From contig JAUNKI010000117.1 in assembly GCA_030532815.1 (NCBI GenBank), forward strand, positions 1 through 6,286: DNA of 6,286 nt, read 5' to 3'. The DNA comes from Leptotrichiaceae bacterium. GTDB taxonomy: Bacteria > Fusobacteriota > Fusobacteriia > Fusobacteriales > Leptotrichiaceae. The translations under genes and the position numbers were made by a program. Under the pieces are notes generated by a model. That model did not search any database. It saw only the letters and a program-made list of their open reading frames with translations, and was not told the DNA's origin. Shown one piece after another: positions 1-6,156 of this stretch; positions within the stretch are counted from its first letter, which is position 1, and each line of letters starts with the position of its first letter.

Positions 1-480
1 AAGGTAGAGTTCTCCGTTTATCCGTACCATTTGTGACAGAAACGGAAGAGAGCTGGAAGCTCTTATATAATTTACATCTTTTTTCATATCATTTATATAA
101 GGATATTCGGCTTTTCCTGTATGGCAGTTTGTTATAACAGCCTGAAATTCGGTATTGTTTTTTAAATATGCTTCATTATCAATAGGATTCAGTACATCAG
201 GTATTTCTCTATAAAGAAAATCCGCCCCGAACAAATCCCCTGTTTTTATTAAGCTGTAAATACTGCAATACCTCTTATCGTCCAGATAATCCACAGATAC
301 ATTATATGCCCTTTTATACTGTTTGGACAAATAACTGCATGCATGGCATGAACCTGCTGAAACTCCTATACATCTGTCAAATTCTATATTTTTTTCAAGA
401 AAGAAGTCAAGAACTCCTGCCGTAAAAATTCCTCTTAATCCTCCTCCTTCGAGAACCAATCCTGTTTTCTTTTCATTCAT
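1..480 (-). CDS. Patatin-like phospholipase, N-terminal part (cut by window edge)
   Basis: The minus strand is open from ATG at 480-478 for 160 codons to base 1, and the C-terminus lies outside the window. Seen: an oxyanion-hole motif GGGLRG at residues 12-17 (in LVLEGGGLRGIFTAGVLD) and a nucleophile elbow GVSAG at 39-43 with Ser41. These are the two N-terminal hallmarks of the patatin fold. Residues RASSSLPFLSQ and INGELYL near the cut end match the segment that in this family directly precedes the catalytic Asp-Gly-Gly, so that Asp should lie just past base 1. The family hydrolyses acyl esters of phospholipids or other lipids with a Ser-Asp dyad. The sequence resembles the bacterial YjjU-type group, whose substrate is poorly known. 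No signal peptide is seen, so it is probably cytosolic or peripheral to the membrane. AAAGGGGA lies a few bases upstream of the ATG and supports this start. The gene is divergent from uvrB. Confidence 0.9.
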   Translation of the reverse strand, partial: MNEKKTGLVLEGGGLRGIFTAGVLDFFLEKNIEFDRCIGVSAGSCHACSYLSKQYKRAYNVSVDYLDDKRYCSIYSLIKTGDLFGADFLYREIPDVLNPIDNEAYLKNNTEFQAVITNCHTGKAEYPYINDMKKDVNYIRASSSLPFLSQMVRINGELYL

Positions 481-514
481 TTTTATTTTCCCCTTTATTT
501 ACAGAATATATTTT

Positions 515-523
515 ATTATATCA
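515..523 (-). promoter_or_regulatory. Extended -10 promoter for the patatin-like gene
   Basis: On the minus strand the bases read TGATATAAT, a perfect TATAAT hexamer (520-515) with the TGn extension. No good -35 hexamer is found 16-18 bases upstream, so it would work as an extended -10 promoter. Transcription would begin near 508 and give a leader of about 28 bases with the Shine-Dalgarno just before the ATG at 480. Predicted from sequence only. Confidence 0.5.
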
Positions 524-626
524 TTTTTCAACTTAAATTTATACAGGAGTATTTCCCGTAAATTAAAACAAAAGCTGCTATAATACCTAATTATCCCATC
601 ATTTAAATTATACCGCTCTATTACCG

Positions 627-636
627 AAGCATGCTT
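627..636. repeat. Perfect 10-bp palindrome AAGCATGCTT
   Basis: AAGCATGCTT is identical to its reverse complement and sits in a stretch otherwise made of A/T runs. It could be a binding site for a dimeric regulator. It is about 105 bases upstream of the patatin-like promoter and over 300 bases from the uvrB promoter, so no target is evident. A chance occurrence is quite possible. Confidence 0.3.
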
Positions 637-941
637 TAAAACTCAAAGTTCATAATATTTTCAGTATATTTTTTTAAGTTAACTGAGTTATTATAAAATC
701 AACATTCTATTTTTTACAACTTTTAAAATATTTATTGAAAATCTGTCATTTTGTTGGTTTCCATTTTTTCCTCAAGTAATTTTAAAAATATAAAATTTAT
801 ATAATTTAGATGAATTATTTACTATTATTTAAATATTTTGTTCCTAATATTTAAATTTACAATAAAAAATATATAACGGATATCAAAAAAAATTTTTATT
901 TTTCTCCGTTTATTTACAGTCTGGTATTTTCCTCTGTTTTT

Positions 942-950
942 TGATATAAT
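942..950 (+). promoter_or_regulatory. Extended -10 promoter for uvrB
   Basis: TGATATAAT gives a perfect -10 hexamer (945-950) with the TGn extension. The -35 position (about 922-927, TGGTAT) is poor. The predicted start near 957 gives a leader of about 40 bases. No recognisable LexA box (neither the CTGT-N8-ACAG type nor the Gram-positive GAAC-N4-GTTC type) overlaps it, so SOS control is not evident. Confidence 0.55.
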
Positions 951-986
951 TTAAAATAAAACTCAGGTTTATTGCAGTAAGCCGAA

Positions 987-993
987 AGAAGGA
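987..993 (+). promoter_or_regulatory. Ribosome binding site of uvrB
   Basis: AGAAGGA lies just before the ATG at 997, with a short spacer of about 3-4 bases. It supports the start giving MNFKIHSKF, which aligns with the usual UvrB N-terminus. Confidence 0.6.
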
Positions 994-996
994 AAT

Positions 997-2970
997 ATGA
1001 ATTTTAAAATACACTCTAAATTTCAGCCCACAGGGGACCAGCCTCAGGCAATTGATAAAATAGTGGAAAATATTGAAAACGGAATTACCGATCAGATTCT
1101 TCTCGGAGTTACAGGTTCGGGAAAAACCTTTACAGTGGCAAATGTAATAGAACGGATAAACCGTCCTGCATTAATAATGGCACCTAATAAAACACTGGCT
1201 GCCCAATTATATAATGAATACAAACAGTTTTTCCCTGAAAATGCCGTGGAATATTTTGTATCCTACTATGACTACTATCAGCCTGAAGCATATATAATGC
1301 AGACTGATACATATATTGAAAAAGATTCTTCCATAAATGATGAAATAGATAAACTGCGTCATGCGGCAACTGCCGCACTTCTCAATCGTCGCGACGTAAT
1401 AATAGTTGCTTCGGTTTCTGCAATATACGGTTTGGGTTCTCCCGAAGCATATAAAAAACGTTCTATTCCTATTGATGTATCCACAGGATTTGACAGAAAT
1501 GAATTAATCCGACGTTTAATTTCTCTAAGATACGAACGGAACGATATTGCTTTTGAAAGGGGAAAATTCCGTGTAAAGGGAGATGTACTTGATTTACATC
1601 CGAGTTATCAGGATACAGGATACAGATTTGAGTTTTTCGGAGATGATTTGGAGAACATTTCCGAAATCAACACTCTTACAGGGCAGAAAATAAGGGAAGT
1701 CAAGCGTCTGACAGTAATGCCGGCTACCCATTATCTGTCCAACGAAGATTCCGAAAAAATGTTTGAAAGTATAAAATCCGAATTGGATGACAGAATAACG
1801 TTTTTTGAAAAACAGAACAGGCTTCTTGAAGCTCAGAGAATAAAACAGAGAACAGAATATGATCTCGAAATGATAGCTGAAATAGGTTACTGTAAAGGAG
1901 TCGAAAATTATTCAAGGTATCTCACGGGGAAAAATGCAGGAGAGGCACCTGACACGCTCATTGATTACTTTCCTAAAGATATGGTCGTATTTCTGGATGA
2001 ATCACACATATCGGTTCCTCAGATAAACGGAATGTATAAAGGAGACAGAGCAAGAAAAGAATCTCTTATAGATAATGGTTTCAGACTTCCGAGTGCTTTT
2101 GACAACAGACCTTTAAAATTTGAAGAATTTTTTTCCAAAGTTCCTCAGGTTGTCTATATTTCAGCTACTCCAAGCGATTATGAGCTGGAACAGTCCAAAG
2201 ATGAAATAATCGAACAGCTTGTACGGCCTACAGGAATTGTGGAACCGGATATTGAAATCAGACCTACTAAAAATCAGATTGATGATTTAATGGATGAAAT
2301 AAAGGAAAGAACTGAAAAAAAAGAACGGGTACTTGTCACTACTCTTACTAAAAAAATGGCTGAGGAACTTACCGATTATTATCTTGAATATGGGATAAAA
2401 GTGAAATATATGCATTCGGACATAGACACCCTCGAACGTACTGAAATAATAAGAGGGCTGCGTAAAGGCGAATTTGATGTACTTGTAGGTATAAATCTTT
2501 TAAGAGAGGGACTTGATATTCCCGAAGTTTCCTTAGTAGCAATACTTGAAGCCGATAAGGAAGGATATTTACGTTCCAGACGTTCATTAATCCAGACAAT
2601 GGGGAGAGCTGCAAGAAATGTAAACGGACAGGTTATACTTTATGCCGATACTGTGACAGGATCCATGAAAGAAGCCATAGACGAAGTAAACAGACGTAGG
2701 GAAATTCAGGAAAAATACAATATTGAAAATAATATTAATCCGAAAACCGTAGAGAGGGAAATAGCCGAATCCATTGTAGATTATGAAATTATAAAAGAAG
2801 AAAAAGCTGAAAAAATTAAAAAAGATTATAAAAATCAGGCTGAAATAGAGAGGGAAATAAAACGTCTCGATAAGGAAATTAAAAAATTCGCTGAAGAGCT
2901 GAATTTTGAAGAAGCAATAAAATTGCGGGATAAAATGAACGAATTGAAAAAATTAATATTGGAACTTTAA
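997..2970 (+). CDS. uvrB: UvrABC system protein B (excision nuclease subunit UvrB)
   Basis: UvrB is the central helicase-like ATPase of nucleotide excision repair. UvrA loads it at a lesion, it verifies the damage, and it recruits UvrC for incision. At 657 residues it is full length. Seen in order: Walker A GVTGSGKT at 37-44, the DNA-clamping beta-hairpin starting at YYDYYQPEAY (90-99), the DEAD-type motif DESH at 334-337, helicase motifs V and VI in domain 3 with QTMGRAAR at 533-540, and a C-terminal UVR domain at about 618-653 that in this family binds UvrC. Residues of about 155-250 correspond to the UvrA-contacting domain 2. One small oddity is Met101 in the hairpin where most homologues carry Pro (YIP or YVP). 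The gene has its own extended -10 promoter and is followed by 132 bases before the next gene, so it may be transcribed alone. Resemblance to Fusobacterium UvrB is strong. Confidence 0.98.
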   Translation: MNFKIHSKFQPTGDQPQAIDKIVENIENGITDQILLGVTGSGKTFTVANVIERINRPALIMAPNKTLAAQLYNEYKQFFPENAVEYFVSYYDYYQPEAYIMQTDTYIEKDSSINDEIDKLRHAATAALLNRRDVIIVASVSAIYGLGSPEAYKKRSIPIDVSTGFDRNELIRRLISLRYERNDIAFERGKFRVKGDVLDLHPSYQDTGYRFEFFGDDLENISEINTLTGQKIREVKRLTVMPATHYLSNEDSEKMFESIKSELDDRITFFEKQNRLLEAQRIKQRTEYDLEMIAEIGYCKGVENYSRYLTGKNAGEAPDTLIDYFPKDMVVFLDESHISVPQINGMYKGDRARKESLIDNGFRLPSAFDNRPLKFEEFFSKVPQVVYISATPSDYELEQSKDEIIEQLVRPTGIVEPDIEIRPTKNQIDDLMDEIKERTEKKERVLVTTLTKKMAEELTDYYLEYGIKVKYMHSDIDTLERTEIIRGLRKGEFDVLVGINLLREGLDIPEVSLVAILEADKEGYLRSRRSLIQTMGRAARNVNGQVILYADTVTGSMKEAIDEVNRRREIQEKYNIENNINPKTVEREIAESIVDYEIIKEEKAEKIKKDYKNQAEIEREIKRLDKEIKKFAEELNFEEAIKLRDKMNELKKLILEL

Positions 2971-3102
2971 AATTCCTGAAAAACACTTGAATTTTACTAT
3001 TTTCTGACATGTATTTTTCCATATAAGTTTATTCCTGAGAGAAAATATAAATAATTCAGTAAAAAACAATAAATTTTTAAAATTAAAAGGAGAGAATGAA
3101 AA
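2971..3102. other. AT-rich gap between uvrB and the downstream operon
   Basis: The gap is 132 bases. It starts with an AT-only inverted repeat (TAAAATTC at 2968-2975 and GAATTTTA at 2989-2996) with a 13-base loop and no clean T-run, so it is at best a weak terminator. A promoter for the next operon is expected here, but no convincing -35/-10 pair is seen. The nearest candidates, CTGACA at 3004-3009 and TATAAA at 3046-3051, are too far apart. Confidence 0.4.
3087..3092 (+). promoter_or_regulatory. Ribosome binding site of the ArsC/Spx-family gene
   Basis: AAGGAG lies ten bases before the ATG at 3103. A closer ATG at 3096 is in another frame, so this spacing decides for 3103, which gives the conserved N-terminus MKIYYYPSCSTC. 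Confidence 0.65.
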
Positions 3103-3459
3103 ATGAAAATATACTATTATCCGTCATGCAGTACATGTAAAAAAGCATTAAAATGGTTGGACACAAATGAAATTATGTACGAAAAAAAGCATATTGTGGA
3201 AGCAAACCTTACAACAAAGGAAGTGGAAGACATTTTCAAAAAAAGCGAACTTTCTATCCAGAAATTATTCAACACAAGCGGTAGAGTCTATAAAGAACTT
3301 AATTTAAAAGATAAACTGAAGGACATGACCGAAAAAGAAAAAATTGAACTTCTTGCATCGGACGGCATGCTTTTGAAAAGACCCGTGCTCGTAACACGGA
3401 CATTTGCATTAATCGGATTTAAGGAAGAAAATTATAAGGAAAAACTGTTAAACAAATAA
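3103..3459 (+). CDS. ArsC/Spx-family thioredoxin-fold protein (YusI/YffB-like)
   Basis: This is a 118-residue thioredoxin-fold protein of the arsenate reductase-related family. Seen: the N-terminal strand and CxxC motif Cys9-Ser-Thr-Cys12 in YYYPSCSTCKKALKWL, FNTSG at about 56-60, the segment LLASDGMLLKRP ending at Arg93-Pro94, and a tail GFKEENYKEK. This layout matches the YusI/YffB type of conserved protein better than true ArsC or Spx. In the family the first cysteine is redox active, but the physiological substrate of this branch is not established. Arsenate reductase activity should not be assumed, since no other ars gene is nearby. It is probably cytosolic and is the first gene of a three-gene run with xseA (33-base gap). 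The link to DNA metabolism is positional only. Confidence 0.9.
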   Translation: MKIYYYPSCSTCKKALKWLDTNEIMYEKKHIVEANLTTKEVEDIFKKSELSIQKLFNTSGRVYKELNLKDKLKDMTEKEKIELLASDGMLLKRPVLVTRTFALIGFKEENYKEKLLNK

Positions 3460-3480
3460 AAGGAAAATCGAAAATGAAAA

Positions 3481-3486
3481 AGAGGT
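3481..3486 (+). promoter_or_regulatory. Ribosome binding site of xseA
   Basis: AGAGGT lies six bases before the ATG at 3493 and sets the xseA start. It falls inside a four-codon mini-frame (ATG at 3474, stop at 3486-3488) that is probably fortuitous. Confidence 0.6.
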
Positions 3487-3492
3487 AAAATA

Positions 3493-4833
3493 ATGGAACC
3501 GACTGTATTTTCAGTAAGCGAAGTAAATAAAGCAGTAAAGCAGTTTCTGGAAGGAACTTCAACTTTTAAAAATATGTACATTCAGGGAGAGCTGTCCAAT
3601 ATTACATATTACCGTTCGGGGCATCTCTATTTCACTCTGAAGGATGATAAGGCCAGTGTAAAGTGTGCCATATTCAAATATCTTTATAAAAATGTCCCGA
3701 CTGATTTAAAAGAGGGCGATCATGTTAAAATAATGGGAAATGCCACAATATATGAAGCTAACGGCTCTTTTCAGATAATAGCTGAAACTCTTGAAAAAAG
3801 TAATAAATCAGGTTCCCTTTATGAAAAAATGGAAATGTTGAAAAAATTCTACTTTGAAAAAGGATATTTTGATATTTCCAATAAAAAATCTCTTCCTCTA
3901 CTTCCTTTAAATATAGGAGTTGTAACGGCTGAAACAGGAGCTGCAATAAAAGATATAATAAATACTGCACATAAAAGGTTCAGAAATATAAATATTTACT
4001 TGTATCCGTCAAAAGTTCAGGGAGAAGGAGCTTCAACCGAAATTGCTTCAGGAATAGACTTTTTTAACAGAATGAAGTCTGACGGACAGTTGAATACAGA
4101 TGTTATAATAGTAGGACGTGGCGGCGGAAGCATAGAGGATTTGTGGGCTTTTAACGAAGAACCTGTAATAGAAGCTGTTTATAATTCCGAAATACCTGTT
4201 ATTTCAGCAGTGGGACATGAAATTGACAATCTTCTGTCAGACTTAGTCGCCGACAAAAGAGCAGCTACCCCTACTCAAGCTGTAGAAATACTCGTTCCCG
4301 TAAAAGATGAACTGATAAATAGCTTAAATATCAGAAAAAATAATTTAAATAAACTTCTGATTAATAAAATAACTTTTATCAGGAAGGAACTTGAACATCG
4401 GAAAAATAATTATTATATTAAAAATTACATAAGTGTACTGAATGATGAAAAACTCCGTCTTATGGAAAAAGAGCGGAAATTATCGGGAGAGCTGCGAAGA
4501 ATTACCGAAAAAGCAAGAGAGCAGTTCAATTACAGGAAAAAACGGTTTGAAAAAATAAATTTAAAATTTATAATTGAGCAGAAAAAAATATATATTGAAA
4601 CTCTCGAAAGAAAAATCAACTCCGTTATTCAAGAAAAAATAAAAAAAATGAAAGATGACCTGCAATATAAAAATGCAAAATTATCAGCATATTCAGTAAA
4701 TGATATACTGAAACAGGGATATACCATAACAAGAAAAAACGGAAAAGTTGTAAAAAGAGGAATTGAATTAAGTAAATCAGATAATGTCGAAATACAATTT
4801 TCAGATATGAAAGTAAAAAGTACTATTAAATAA
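3493..4833 (+). CDS. xseA: Exodeoxyribonuclease VII large subunit
   Basis: This is the catalytic large subunit of exonuclease VII, which with several copies of XseB degrades single-stranded DNA from both ends in repair. At 446 residues it is near the usual length (about 450). Seen: an N-terminal OB-fold for ssDNA binding (about residues 1-105, with IQGELSNITYYRSGHLYFTL), then the catalytic core with ETGAAIKD (Asp154), GRGGGSIEDLW (208-218, Arg209) and SAVGHEID (238-245, His242 and Asp245). Asp154, Arg209, His242 and Asp245 appear to correspond to residues reported as important in E. coli XseA (Asp155, Arg205, His238, Asp241, from memory). A long Lys/Glu-rich coiled-coil region (about 280-395), where XseB docks in this family, leads to the usual C-terminal QGYTITRKNGKVVK segment. 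xseB commonly follows xseA but is not in this window. The stop lies 14 bases before the deaminase start, which suggests co-transcription. Confidence 0.97.
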   Translation: MEPTVFSVSEVNKAVKQFLEGTSTFKNMYIQGELSNITYYRSGHLYFTLKDDKASVKCAIFKYLYKNVPTDLKEGDHVKIMGNATIYEANGSFQIIAETLEKSNKSGSLYEKMEMLKKFYFEKGYFDISNKKSLPLLPLNIGVVTAETGAAIKDIINTAHKRFRNINIYLYPSKVQGEGASTEIASGIDFFNRMKSDGQLNTDVIIVGRGGGSIEDLWAFNEEPVIEAVYNSEIPVISAVGHEIDNLLSDLVADKRAATPTQAVEILVPVKDELINSLNIRKNNLNKLLINKITFIRKELEHRKNNYYIKNYISVLNDEKLRLMEKERKLSGELRRITEKAREQFNYRKKRFEKINLKFIIEQKKIYIETLERKINSVIQEKIKKMKDDLQYKNAKLSAYSVNDILKQGYTITRKNGKVVKRGIELSKSDNVEIQFSDMKVKSTIK

Positions 4834-4834
4834 A

Positions 4835-4841
4835 GTGAGGT
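4835..4841 (+). promoter_or_regulatory. Ribosome binding site of the dCMP deaminase gene
   Basis: GTGAGGT lies six bases before the ATG at 4848, immediately after the xseA stop. The ATG at 4843 is out of frame. The tight spacing fits translation from an xseA mRNA. Confidence 0.6.
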
Positions 4842-4847
4842 AATGAC

Positions 4848-5333
4848 ATGTCTAAAAGAAATGATTATCTTTCATGGGATGAATATTTCATGGGAATTGC
4901 ATTTTTATCGGGAATGAGAAGTAAAGATCCTTCTACTCAGGTAGGTGCATGTATTATTGATGAAGACAGAAAAATAATCGGAATCGGGTATAACGGTTTT
5001 CCGATAGGAAGTTCCGATGACAGTATGCCGTGGGACAAAGACGGAGATTTCCTGAATACAAAATATCCTTATGTTGTCCATGCCGAACTTAATGCTATTC
5101 TTAACAGTATAAAATCGTTAAAAAACTGTACTATTTATGTGACACATTTTCCATGCAATGAATGTGCAAAGGCAATTGTCCAGTCAGGAATAAAAAAAGT
5201 AATCTATTTTTCTGACAAACATAAATCTCTTAATTCTACAAAAGCTTCTCAAACTATTTTTAAAAATGCAGAAGTAGAAACTGAGCATTTAAAAATTTTC
5301 AAAAGTGAAATTTTAATTAAATTCAAAGATTAA
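4848..5333 (+). CDS. Deoxycytidylate (dCMP) deaminase
   Basis: The 161-residue zinc enzyme is predicted to convert dCMP to dUMP, the precursor for thymidylate synthesis. Seen: SKDPSTQVGA at 25-34, GYNG at 47-50 (in this family part of the allosteric dCTP/dTTP site), the catalytic HAE motif with His78 and Glu80, and PCNEC at 102-106 with Cys103 and Cys106 completing the zinc site. SDKHKS follows. The residues YVVHAELNAIL and FPCNECAKAIVQSGIKKVIY are strikingly like the DCTD type of eukaryotes. The Cys/His-rich insertion seen between GYNG and HAE in Bacillus ComEB is absent, so the symbol comEB is not applied. It is the third and last gene of the ArsC-like/xseA run. dCMP deaminase specificity, rather than another deaminase of the superfamily, is well supported by the SKDP, GYNG and PCNEC set. 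Confidence 0.94.
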   Translation: MSKRNDYLSWDEYFMGIAFLSGMRSKDPSTQVGACIIDEDRKIIGIGYNGFPIGSSDDSMPWDKDGDFLNTKYPYVVHAELNAILNSIKSLKNCTIYVTHFPCNECAKAIVQSGIKKVIYFSDKHKSLNSTKASQTIFKNAEVETEHLKIFKSEILIKFKD

Positions 5334-5339
5334 AGGGAA

Positions 5340-5435
5340 CGTTTTTTTCCATGAGGGCTCATTGCTGCCCTCATACTCCCGCTACCCCGTTACGGTCTTT
5401 CCCTCCTTCGTCGACTTCGACAATACAGGAAATAC
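5340..5435. repeat. GC-rich non-coding element, possible dispersed repeat
   Basis: By hand count, 5351-5420 has 40 G/C in 70 bases (57%), while the lines just to the right have about 17-20%. It includes the 8-bp hairpin, CCGTTACGG (a near-perfect short palindrome) and GTCGACTTCGAC. No complete gene, tRNA or rRNA piece is recognised. On the minus strand one frame is open as VDEGGKDRNGVAGV before a stop, too short to call. Such compositional contrast at the edge of an accessory segment suggests an imported or multi-copy repeat, but copy number cannot be seen from one window. Confidence 0.4.
5351..5374. repeat. Perfect 8-bp hairpin at the start of a GC-rich element
   Basis: ATGAGGGC (5351-5358) and GCCCTCAT (5367-5374) are exact reverse complements around an 8-base loop. 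It lies 17 bases beyond the dCMP deaminase stop and could be an RNA hairpin at the end of that transcript. There is no T-run after it on either strand (a T7 run lies before it on the plus strand), so it is not a canonical rho-independent terminator. Confidence 0.6.
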
Positions 5436-5445
5436 TATAAAACAA

Positions 5446-5850
5446 TTATTTTTTCTCTACTAACTCAATAGTTCTTATTGCAAAAACAAAACCACAAATT
5501 ACTATAAAAATATGTAAAAACAAGGTAATTAATACTGTTGTAATATTAAAACCATTAACTATAAAATTATATAAAACAAAAATAACATATAATAGCCCTG
5601 ACATCAATTTAATAACAAATTTCTTATTATTAAACTTTAACTCTAACAATATCTCTTCTTTCCCAGCACATTTTATAATTTTTTTCTTACTTTTAAAAGA
5701 AAATAATGAAAATACAATATCTACTTCTTCATCATAAGTTTCCAAGCAAATTTCTGAATGAGGTTTTAATAGTTTTTTTTCATTATTTATCCATACTACA
5801 ATATAATCATAACGACTAATCACATTATTTTTTATAATTATTTTAGTCAT
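5446..5850 (-). CDS. Small membrane protein of unknown function (immunity-type candidate)
   Basis: This 134-residue protein is not recognised as a named family. Residues 1-75 are soluble and rich in beta-forming residues (MTKIIIKNNVISRYDYIVVWINNE...), loosely like a small beta-sandwich of PEGA type. Two hydrophobic segments follow at about 78-98 and 103-125, then a short charged tail RTIELVEKK. There is no signal peptide, so the N-terminal part probably faces the cytoplasm with a two-helix anchor. The ATG (5850) overlaps the stop of the upstream broken frame in ATGACTAA, and only a weak purine tract precedes it, so translation was probably coupled. Hand counts over two lines of the gene give about 17-20% GC, well below uvrB. 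Position after a toxin-like tail makes an immunity role conceivable, but this is inference. The intact frame contrasts with its degenerate neighbour. Confidence 0.65.
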   Translation of the reverse strand: MTKIIIKNNVISRYDYIVVWINNEKKLLKPHSEICLETYDEEVDIVFSLFSFKSKKKIIKCAGKEEILLELKFNNKKFVIKLMSGLLYVIFVLYNFIVNGFNITTVLITLFLHIFIVICGFVFAIRTIELVEKK

Positions 5851-6156
5851 TTTTACTTTTCTTCTTATACTTATTATATTGTTTTTCTAATTTTTCTTTA
5901 TTTTGATTTATATATTTATTGATTTTCTTTCCAGTATCATTAAAATCATATTTATTTAAGATATTTTTAGCTTTATAATGTTTCCAAAAGGCTGAATCTG
6001 CAGAAAAACTAACATTCGCTCCGACACCACCCTACACCAAGACCTATTCCTTTATCTTTCCAAGCTAAATTACCATTTTTTAAATGATTTACACATTTTA
6101 ATAGAGCCTTTAGATATCCAATCTTCACGAGATATATATTTAAAAATTAATTTCAT
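5843..6156 (-). pseudogene. Broken frame with Gly-rich segment and Lys-rich tail, possible toxin C-terminal remnant
   Basis: Two adjacent minus-strand frames join into one plausible protein. The first is open from 6146 to a stop at 6011-6009 and reads YLKALLKCVNHLKNGN then LAWKDKGIGLGVG. The second is open from 6031 to the stop at 5845-5843 (62 codons) and reads GGVGANVSFSADSAFW, HYKAKNILNKYDFNDTG and a Lys-rich end KYKKKSKND. Removing one G from the GGG at 6032-6030 would fuse them as GLGVG-GVGANVSFS. A possible start is ATG at 6156 after AGGA, but it needs a second one-base shift (for example in the T-run at 6146-6142). Gly-rich hydrophobic stretches followed by a charged tail occur near the ends of large secreted hemagglutinin or polymorphic-toxin proteins, yet no toxin domain is recognised. 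The overlap with the next gene (ATGACTAA) suggests the pair was once an operon. Confidence 0.45.

Larger units (their letters stand above)
481..996. other. AT-rich divergent intergenic spacer without genes
   Basis: These 516 bases separate the patatin-like gene from uvrB. All frames are broken by many stops, and no conserved protein or recognisable RNA gene is seen. It holds an outward-facing extended -10 promoter at each end. It also holds one inward TGCTATAAT at 576-584 on the plus strand, a 10-bp perfect palindrome at 627-636, and long A/T tracts. AACGGA (875-880) and TCCGTT (905-910) could pair around an A-tract/T-tract loop, but this is a weak structure. No rho-independent terminator with a GC stem is present. 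Confidence 0.7.

Noticed and set aside
576..584. TGCTATAAT on the plus strand as a third promoter
   Set aside because: The motif is good, but there is no -35 element, no gene starts within 400 bases, and such AT motifs are frequent here.
920..996. LexA/SOS box at uvrB
   Set aside because: Neither the enterobacterial nor the Bacillus-type consensus is present near the promoter. A fusobacterial-specific operator cannot be excluded.
2968..2996. Terminator after uvrB
   Set aside because: The inverted repeat has an almost pure AT stem, a 13-base loop and no following T-run, so it would be a very weak hairpin.
3474..3488. Four-codon mini-frame (MKKR) before xseA that covers its ribosome binding site
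   Set aside because: Too short to call. It arises easily in A-rich DNA, and no attenuation structure is seen.
1184..3970. Antisense open frames of 63-81 codons at 1184-1378, 1724-1915, 2369-2614 and 3758-3970
   Set aside because: They lie entirely opposite uvrB or xseA coding sequence, have low-complexity Leu/Phe-rich or unstructured translations and no family resemblance, so they are shadows of the real genes.
5341..5374. Rho-independent terminator after the dCMP deaminase gene
   Set aside because: The hairpin is good, but the T-run lies before it on the plus strand and an A-run follows it on the minus strand, which is wrong for both directions.
6070..6156. A 28-codon minus-strand frame starting ATG at 6156 after AGGA (MKLIFKYISRED...)
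   Set aside because: It is short, ends in a frame that does not match the better Gly-rich frame, and overlaps the IS3 fragment. It is mentioned only as a possible start of the broken gene.
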